DNA of 17,527 nucleotides from Cerioporus squamosus. Taxonomy: Eukaryota; Basidiomycota; Agaricomycetes; Polyporales; Polyporaceae. The position numbers and the translations under genes were made by a program. The DNA is taken from contig JABYQS010000594.1 in assembly GCA_022592435.1 (NCBI GenBank), forward strand, positions 1 to 17,527. The letters run 5' to 3'. Positions within the stretch are counted from its first letter, which is position 1; each line of letters opens with the position of its first letter. Positions 10,546 through 17,527 of this stretch are shown piece after piece. A model generated the notes under the pieces. The model was not told the origin of the DNA, did no database searches, and was given only the letters and a program-made list of their open reading frames with translations.

Positions 10546-11474
10546 AGGTTACGATACGCTGATACTGTGGATACATACCCCTGGTCGCTGGCGATGTGCA
10601 TTGATGATACCAGGCATGTACCGATCTACTCTGCTAAATATGAACATGTCCCTCTAGCCACCCTTTTTGTGCCGTCACCCGACCTCCGACAGCGGGAGCA
10701 CGCAAGGTTAGAACATCGGACGTCACCAGTAGAACTTGAAGCGCAACGACCACCGACAGTTAACCGCCAGGATCCTTCCTCTTCTCCTTGTCCAGAGATG
10801 CTGTGGCGCAGAACAAGTCAGTACTGGGGCAGCGATTGGATCCCCCTTGAGCGCGAACAAGACAGGTGAACCGGTGGCCTCGGAGGTTATCGTGGCCGTT
10901 GTGCGGCTCTAACCCAACTTACTGTGGTTCGCCGCTGTCGATCATCTCACCCCTCCCCTTCGATCTTCTAAGGCCGTGATCTCGATGCCCATTGTGCGTG
11001 TTTCCGCCACTTCATTGAGCGCGAAGCCGGTGAGAAGTCACAGTTTGGCAGATGTCTGTGCCCTGACGTTCTTCGTGCCGTGACAGGGACGTCCTGGAAT
11101 GTGGTTTAGGTCGACAGGCTCCACAGACATTCCTCTGCGATTGACGTAAACTCAGACTCTTACGGTCCGAGAAGTTACCAACACTCGCTAATGAGCGAAC
11201 TTATCGGACGAGGCTTGTATCCGTGCTTCAATCTGCGAGAGTCGATCCGCCCGGGAACGGTGGAATACAGCGAGTCTCACCTCAGATCGAATGTGGAGGC
11301 GCTGCTAACTGTCCAACAGCCTCGTCTTCAAGGTAGATCGTCGTGACATCTGGGGTTGGTTCTCCAGTCTGACCAGTAACAATCTCAAAGTGAATCAGGA
11401 CTCAGGAAGTAGTCGCTTCTGGACAAGCCCCGGCAAGCCGATATATAGGTTGCGCCCCGTACCACACCACCCTC
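10546..11474. other. Intergenic between GH71 and DUF6534-like genes
   Basis: Holds the GH71 3' UTR and the promoter of the next gene. Open frames such as 10567-10869 show no domain, no conserved motif and no splice structure. The only clear element is a TATATA box near the right end. Confidence 0.55.
11442..11447 (+). promoter_or_regulatory. TATA box of the DUF6534-like gene
   Basis: TATATAGG begins 33 nt before the start codon at 11475. If it is the working TATA box, the 5' leader is only a few nucleotides long. Confidence 0.5.
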
Positions 11475-13495
11475 ATGGATCCCCTCGCTCCCCAATCACT
11501 TGGCAACCTTGACCGCAATGGCACCCTGGGTATGGGCTACCTCGGAGCCGTAGTGTCAGCTCTGTAGGTGCCGTCCTATCGCTTGCGTCCGTGCATAACT
11601 CATCCAGACTATGGTAGGATCTATGGCATAACATGTATCCAAACCTTCCAATACTATCGCTCGCCCAAGAGCCAAGGGGATCCTTCATACATCCGTGCAT
11701 TTGTAGGCTCCTCGCGCCCTTCTCGTGTAACATTGCTGACTTCTACGCGAAGGTGTTATTGCTTTGGTTCGTTGGCGTCCTTGGCACACCTTGAAGTACA
11801 TGCACCATAAAATCTCGCCTACAGGGTTCTCGACACCATCCATCAAGTTTTCGTGGTCTACGCATTCTACCACTATCTAGTCATAGGGTATGGTCTGCCC
11901 AGCACTCTGATCTATCTCTCATGGTGAGCGTCTTACAATAATTTCACATTGTTCGAGCAGTCGGGACTCGCGCTGAGCTCTCATACAGGAGTATACCTGT
12001 ACGTCCGCGCCACGAGCCCGTCACTCGGTGAGACTGATGCGGGTCCCCCCTAGGCGAGCTTGGTGACCAACGTAGGACTTACTGGCGACTGGAGTTATTT
12101 GACACTGACACAGTTATCTGTCCAGGACATAATCTTCATTCTGATTCGCTGGTATGCCACTATTCATCCCTGGGCGACGTGTTCGCTGACCGGCCTGCCA
12201 GCTTCTTCCTCATGCGAGTCTGGCTACGTGAGAGTCTATTGACAGACATATCTGCGTATAGCTGAGTGTGATGCTGACGTGAGCGTTCAGTGTCGCGCAA
12301 CAAGCCTCTCGTCGCCATCTTGGTGAGTGACACCAAAGGTACTGTTGCTCTCTGGTTGTGATCCTCAGAGACGATGATCATCAGGGCCTGCTAGCACTAG
12401 CGCGTTTCAGTACGTCCGACAACATCGCCCTAGTGCTACGAGCCGTCCTGACTTCGTTCTCCCAAGGTGTCGCTCTCTGTGAGTGCAAGAGCAGATGGAT
12501 CCCCACAGAATGCTGAATTGAGGATTGCCCATGGACTTAAGACTATTCATCTCAAGTGTGAGTCGCTATCATAGGATGACAGCCCGGCTAACCTTGTTGC
12601 GTCCTCACTGACAGGTTCCTGCACACTGTCCTATTGGAAGCGGAGATAGAAACAAAGGGATGTATTGTTCGATCGCTGTTTTTCCCCTCGCTGAGTTTTG
12701 AACGTCAAATCAGACTATTGCAATATGGTCTCTTTCCTTGGAAGTGGCGACGACGGTGCTCTACACCGGGACGTTGATGTTCTACCTGAACCGTGGGCGT
12801 TCTGGTATGGAAAGGTGCGTAGATGACTCGTACAGTGCCTCGAAGCGGTTCTAAGCAACCAGCTAGGTCCGACAACACGGTGTCGAAGATCTTACTCATG
12901 GTAGTCGGCTCGAGCACTTTGTCTGCGTATGTGGCAGAGACGGCCTCAGATACCACAGCGACAGTAATACGTTCTCGTAGGATCATCGCAATAGCAACCT
13001 TGTTTGCGGTATGTGACGGCACACCCTTGGCACCGTGTCGTTGCTGACGTGCACCGCAGTATACGCTTGCACCGACGAAACTGTACAACCTCTTCTTCGA
13101 GTTCATCCTCGAGACCAGTGAGTGTCATGTCTCGACATCCAGGGCTGAACGTCTGACGAAAAACGTCCCGCAGTTGACGTCAACGCCGTGTTGACCAGGT
13201 GAGTCCCTGAATGCCCGTCGCACTTGGAGCTTACCATGTACTCTTGCCCAGCCTGAACTCTCGGGAATTTCTGAACCAGCCTGTGGCGCCAAATGTTGCA
13301 ATCAATGTGAAGCGGCCAGTGTCGACCTTTTCAGCGCGAGCGGACAAGGACCGCGTTCGGCTCAACGTGTACCAAGTCCCGACACTGGAAGTCCCTACCA
13401 GCGTCCAGCTCTCCCATGCTCCCCCGCAGGAGCCTTCATTCGCGCTCAGTTCATGGCTGGTCTCACCCACCTGCGGAGTTGCGGGTGAGCGGTAG
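11475..13495 (+). CDS. DUF6534-like seven-helix membrane protein, about 17 exons
   Basis: Member of the basidiomycete-specific multi-helix membrane proteins with a C-terminal DUF6534 domain; function unknown. Exons read by eye: 11475-11563, 11618-11702, 11753-11766, 11825-11923, 11989-11998, 12054-12071, 12114-12151, 12202-12227, 12291-12322, 12385-12478, 12542-12555 (least certain), 12714-12814, 12867-12926, 12981-13008, 13060-13117, 13174-13198, 13252-13495. All joins are GT...AG and phases close to a product of about 344 aa. Family landmarks: YGITCIQTFQYYRSPK, LLLWVLDTIHQVFVVYAFYHYLV, LSWSIP, FFLMRVWLLSRNKP, then the DUF6534 core with FYLNRGRSGMERSDNTVSK and LTSLNSREF in place of the usual LLATLNAR. 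The tail (last about 70 residues) is hydrophilic. Exons of 10, 14, 14 and 18 nt are unusual; the stretch 12479-12713 could be spliced differently. Confidence 0.82.
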
Positions 13496-14333
13496 AGGAC
13501 TGCAGAGGACAATCTTGCCTTGCGAAGAAGAATGGGATGATTTTGCAGCTGTCGATGTGTCGAGACTCATCATATGTATATTGCTCGAATTTCTGGAATC
13601 CTTAATCCTCGTCGTCAAGGAATATCTCCCGCAGCAACTCTAGCAGTAGAGGCACTGGCGGCGAGCGCGTCGGCACGGAAGGAGATAAGTACGAGACATT
13701 TCGGGGATTTGCCATTCAGCACACTAGTAGTATACTCGTTGGTGAGTAGTCTGGTCTCGATGGAACGCGGTATAGAGCTTACTGTGTCTCGAAGTAGGTT
13801 AATTCGAAGTCTACAATGTATCTGCAAAGCATGATCATGACGTGCCTGCGGATCTGCAACGCTGTGGCTCTGTCGGAAGGAGACAGATGAGTTCATCATG
13901 CAGGCCGAGAAGTGTCGGACGTGTAAAATATCATCCTGTATCCGCATCACGTTTCCTGCATGGCGTCTGGCGTCAACCTCACTACATCAGAAGTTCATGT
14001 CGACTCAGGGTCACCGTGACGCGGTGTCTGCTTCATCGCAGGGCTGTTGAACACGCCATAAAGCATGAAGTGGTTCAGACTATCTCACTACGGTGAGACT
14101 GGAAGTAGGACAATCGCTTACCGAAACCTAGCAAGTGATCTTCCAACTGTAACCGCCACGATTGTCCTTACCCTGACTGTCCTTACCCTGCCGCTGCCAG
14201 TCTGAGCGTTGTAGTCGCGGTAAATCAGAGCAGTGTAAGTCTTTGGCCCAGGACAATATAAAGCTTTGCCAAGAGCTCACCGTCTCACTTACGGAACCAC
14301 AACTTGACGGGCACATATGATTCGATACAGATA
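13496..14333. other. Convergent intergenic region
   Basis: Lies between the stop codons of the DUF6534-like gene (plus) and the Dam1-like gene (minus), so it should contain two 3' UTRs. Open frames at 13574-14096 and 13615-13950 have no recognisable content. A 15-bp tandem repeat sits at 14163-14192. Nothing else seen. Confidence 0.55.
14163..14192. repeat. Tandem repeat TGTCCTTACCCTG(A/C)C x2
   Basis: Two adjacent 15-bp units, 14163-14177 and 14178-14192, identical except for one base. Not a CCCTAA telomere repeat. Confidence 0.6.
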
Positions 14334-15420
14334 TTAAGGCCTCGCAGAGGCGGATACAGCAGCGACGCTATGGATACATATATTATTGAGGGATCCATTC
14401 CAGTGATACAATACAGCTCCCTGACGGGCCGTGTCAGCCTAGCAGAGGACTGAGAACGCGAACGACGTATTACTTACAGTTCTGTTGTCCTTCCGTACGA
14501 TCTTCCGATTGACGAGAGCAATGAGACATTTGTTCACCCTTGCTTGGTTCAGATCTGGGGGCTTGACGAACGCGACGACTGCACAGAAACTCGTGTTCGA
14601 AGCGGTTCGTGTGAGGCAGACAGGGCTGGGAAGACGTACTGTTGAAGCCCTCTCCAGGGTTGTCCAAGAACTTCTCAACCACCGTCTCAATGTGGCGGCG
14701 CAGATTCGGGTCATCTCCTCTGAACTCGAGGGGGAGCGCGGCGAGTATGCGCTCCAGCTCCAGCCCACGCTCCCGCTTCTCCTTCGCAGTCATCTTCGGT
14801 TTCGCCCCTTTCTTCTTCACCACTCCAGACTTCGGTTTAGTGGCAGGGGCGGAATTTGCAGTGATATTTGTCTCTGTCGGACCGTCCGTTGGGGATAGAG
14901 CGGAGCGTTCGGTGGCGGTTGGTTCTGGGGGCGTGGAGGTCGGCGGGCGGCCTCCTCGGCGGCGCGCATGGCTTCTAGTGCCGCGCGAGCATCCTCCTCT
15001 GCACATATTGTCAGCGTGGTATACGAGGATGAGTCCTAACATCGAACCGTACCCGCACGCCGCGCCGCAAGCTCGAAGGATGCCTCCGTCGGTGCCTATC
15101 AGCGCGTACCAACGTGAGTTCACAAAGGCGTCCGATACAGATGCACGCGTACCTGCGGCCAGTCCGTCGTCAACGCGTTCATGTTCATCACGTACAAATA
15201 GCTCGCGAAACTCTCGTTGAACGTGGCAGCGCGTTGTCCAGGTTTCGCAGCCCCTCGACATTGGTTTGGAGCGCCTCCGCCTCGTCGATGAGCTCCGCGA
15301 GCGCAGGTTCAGGAAGCCGAGGCCATGAGGCGCGTCTGGGTATGCGCCTGAGCGCGATAATCGAAAGAGCGAGCCTTGTGAAAGACGGCGAAGAGGTGTC
15401 TGTGGTGGATTCGGAGGCAT
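14334..15420 (-). CDS. DAM1: Dam1-like DASH/Dam1 complex subunit (frameshifted)
   Basis: DASH complex subunits couple kinetochores to spindle microtubules. Exons on the minus strand: 15420-15153, 15095-15053, 14998-14640, 14578-14478, 14420-14334 (stop TAA); donors and acceptors are GT...AG and phases close to about 286 aa only if three missing bases are allowed. N-terminus: TPLRRLSQGSLFRLSRS, then the Dam1 domain (PALAELIDEAEALQ, VEGLRNLDNAL, FNESFASYLYVMNMNALTTD, WPQAP). A basic/helical middle follows (AALEAMRAAEEAAR, KKKGAKPKMTAKEKRERG), then a C-terminal module with LPLEFRGDDPNLRRHIE, PPDLNQARVNKCLIALVNRK and a final AVLYHW, which I do not recognise as part of yeast Dam1. Apparent one-base losses: near 15308-15314 (CTGAAC for CTGGAAC), near 15225-15230 (CTGCCAC), and between about 14820 and 14950. 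Start is the ATG at 15420, about 150 bp from the candidate ORC3 start on the other strand. Confidence 0.7.
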
Positions 15421-15570
15421 CGAGGTCAACGATGAGGACGAAGGCGCCCGGGCAAGACGCGTCGGTGGCAGCGGAAGCGCGTCGAGCGCGTCTTCGACCT
15501 TGTCTTCAGACTTCCACCACTATAACTGCAGCCTACGCGTTCCATAGCACCACTGTCGGTCAAAAGTGCG

Positions 15571-17527
15571 ATGAGGACTTGGAACGACTCAGCGAAGGTT
15601 TCTTCCAACATCTAGCAGCACGGACTGTCGGTCTCATCGTCTTGTCAGACATGCATATACATCCCTCCGGGCAAGCTGGTTTGTATTGGCCAGGCGGGTC
15701 CGCGTAAACGACACTGAACCAGTGATTATAGAAGATGACGAGATCAAATGGTCGTGGACAGCGAGGAGGAGGATAACGGGCACGAGGCAAGGATGCGAGC
15801 CGTATAACGGCTTGGCAGAAGTGGCTTTCTAGGGTTCGGGTGAGTGTTGTCGAAGTTATCGCGCGCCAGTCCAGGATGTCAACGATGACAGAGCATCCTC
15901 AAAGCATTGAACGAATCAGTCGTCGAAGACGTGGCCGAGCAAGTTTCGGGCGCATATGAGGATATTCTCCCCGGCTTCCATATGCTGAACTCCGGTTGTC
16001 GCGCTCTACGGTATGTCTCCATATAAACACTCCTGCACTTTTGTCTTATTCATCGACTGCCTCAAGGGTCTACCAGCGCGCTGCTAGAAGATATCATGCA
16101 CCGCATTGAGACTTCGCAATCGTTGGAGAACGACTCTGAGGAACGTCCAAACCACCCTACCCTACAAGTTCATCTACATCCTCCTGAGTGTTCGAATGTC
16201 ATGAATATGATGAGGGCGTTGGTTACGGCTTTTGTGGACAGACATTGTGAGTGATTTTACCGGTATTGGAATCTATGTTGACTTTCGTACGCTACGCAGC
16301 TAGCAGTAAGCGCAAGGCGACGTCGCTCGCGAGCTACGACATCAACCTCTTGCGCGCCTGGTATACTACGCAGGAATTTCAACCGAGACTTGCCGTGTTC
16401 CTTCACCAGTTCGAGAAGTTCGACGCGAGCGTGATTCAAGACGTGTTGTACATTTGCAGGTGCGTGTGCGCTGTGATGATCCACACGTCAAGTGTGTTGA
16501 CGTCTCTACAGCATGCACGTACCCCACCTTCCTCTGGTATTCGTGCTCGTAATGGCCTCTCCTCCGACGCCATCTTACCTTCATGCAGCGTATCCGCGAT
16601 CGACGCTGGCAGTGCTCAGGGTGCAGCAGGTGTTGGCTCCTACGGCCTAGCGACTGTCAAAGAAGTTTGACAAAGGTGCGTCTTGCGGCTCCCGGAGCCT
16701 TCCGTGTGTCTGACATTGACGACATAGACTTTCTTCGACGCTAATTTTGAGCCCGATGTCATGCTCGGCCCTGGTGCCATCGAATACATAGTTGATTTTG
16801 CCAGCCGGCATAGCGCGTCTCCGGATGCTTTGTTGACAATGCTCCAGGTGAGTTATGCGCACCGTCACATAACTTCACCATTTCTGAACTAATTAACTTG
16901 GCCATAGCTCGCCCATCTGAAGCACTTCGCCAATCCTCTGAGCATCTTCCTACACGATCAGTTACTCGGCGAAGCCTCTACGCATGACGCCGAACGCGTC
17001 TTGGGTTCTGCGTCGACGTACAATTCTCCTGCCGATGTCCTGCACGCCCGAGCTCTCGCGACATCGTCGCTGGACAATCGCCCACAGACTGTCAGCCAAC
17101 TTCTCGGCACCGTGAGTACCGCGCGTGCGGCATTCCACAGGGCTGCGCGTCGAATGCGAGTGGCACTCGCAGTCGCACGCATAGCAGAATGCGTCGCCTT
17201 GAACGAGTCGTCAGATACGTCGCTCGGTATCAGAAATCCTGAGGGGCGACCAAGTCGGTTGAGCAATTTGGAGATGCTGGGCGCTGTCCTCCGGGGTCGT
17301 TGTGGTTCGCAGGTGCGCTATGTGTGCATGGCAGTCAGGTGCGACCATTCGTGAGTAACAGCCAGGCTCTCCGCGACTGACTCGCATAACAGGAAACTCC
17401 CAGCTGCGAGGCTGCATGCCGTGATACAAGAGCTACATGCGTTCTTGTATAGTCGAGAGCGCAGCTATCCGGAGAGACGAAGAAGACGTGCGCCTGTGGA
17501 TCGTTCAGGCTCTCAACGAGTGTCCGC
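15571..17527 (+). CDS. ORC3: Origin recognition complex subunit 3, partial at right edge (frameshifted)
   Basis: ORC3 is part of the nuclear six-subunit complex that marks replication origins and loads MCM helicases. Clear exons: one ending at 15839 (AWQKWLSRVR), 15892-16010, 16067-16246, 16300-16459, 16512-16675, 16728-16847, 16908-17338, 17393 onward. Landmarks: LKALNESVVEDVAEQVSGAYEDILPG, SNVMNMMRALVTAFVDRH, YDINLLRAWY, VFLHQFEKFDASVIQDVLYIC, MHVPHLPLVFVLVMASPPTPSYL, TFFDANFEPDVMLGP, LAHLKHFANPLSIFLHDQLLG, AARRMRVALAVARIAE and, at the edge, RRDEEDVRLWIVQALNEC. Apparent one-base losses: two in 15974-15994 (CCCGGCTTCC, CTCCGG), one near 16643-16648 (ACGGCCTAG, giving a TAG) and one near 16666-16669 (GTTTGAC, giving a TGA); another shift near 17450-17456. 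The first exons (15571-15790) cannot be read in one frame; ATG at 15571 is a candidate start, itself out of phase with DLERLSEGFF. Confidence 0.85.

Noticed and set aside
10567..10869. 100-aa plus-strand open frame after the GH71 gene
   Set aside because: No family resemblance, no intron structure and not needed by any neighbour; treated as 3' UTR or intergenic.
14163..14192. Telomere-like CCTTACCC repeat
   Set aside because: Only two units, and the unit is not the fungal TTAGGG/CCCTAA repeat.
14470..15429. Uninterrupted 319-aa minus-strand frame taken at face value
   Set aside because: It runs through two introns and through regions where the conserved Dam1 sequence is in other frames. The spliced, frame-corrected reading explains far more.

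Overview
The window reads as nuclear DNA of a filamentous basidiomycete, probably a wood-decay polypore. Genes are split by many short (about 42-75 nt) GT...AG introns, leaders are pyrimidine-rich, and the gene content fits: a fungal CBM1 cellulose-binding module, a GH71 alpha-1,3-glucanase, a Basidiomycota-type seven-helix DUF6534-like membrane protein, and a Dam1-like DASH kinetochore subunit. The species assignment is inference.

Layout, left to right. (1) 1-427, minus: 5' end of a secreted CBM1 enzyme, cut by the window edge. (2) 1673-2758, plus: an unrecognised, probably nuclear, low-complexity protein, followed by a likely 3'-UTR intron. (3) 3888-5695, minus: GDP-mannose 4,6-dehydratase (7 exons, 378 aa). 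(4) 6923-8360, minus: GDP-L-fucose synthase (8 exons, 332 aa). Genes 3 and 4 lie in tandem and together make the whole de novo route from GDP-mannose to GDP-L-fucose. (5) 9097-10545, plus: GH71 alpha-1,3-glucanase, divergent from gene 4. (6) 11475-13495, plus: DUF6534-like membrane protein assembled from about 17 tiny exons. (7) 14334-15420, minus: Dam1-like DASH subunit. (8) about 15571 to beyond 17527, plus: origin recognition complex subunit 3 (ORC3), divergent from gene 7 and cut by the right edge.

The centre (genes 3-6) reads cleanly through every exon. In contrast, the CBM1 gene, DAM1 and ORC3 each carry several apparent one-base deletions, mostly in short homopolymers, while codons, splice sites and phases around them stay intact. 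This looks more like uncorrected long-read consensus errors, or very recent decay, than old pseudogenes.

I see no CRISPR array, rRNA, tRNA, transposase or viral gene. The most useful observations are the linked GDP-fucose gene pair with a shared 13-bp upstream element, the microexon architectures, the divergent DAM1/ORC3 pair, and the clustered indels.
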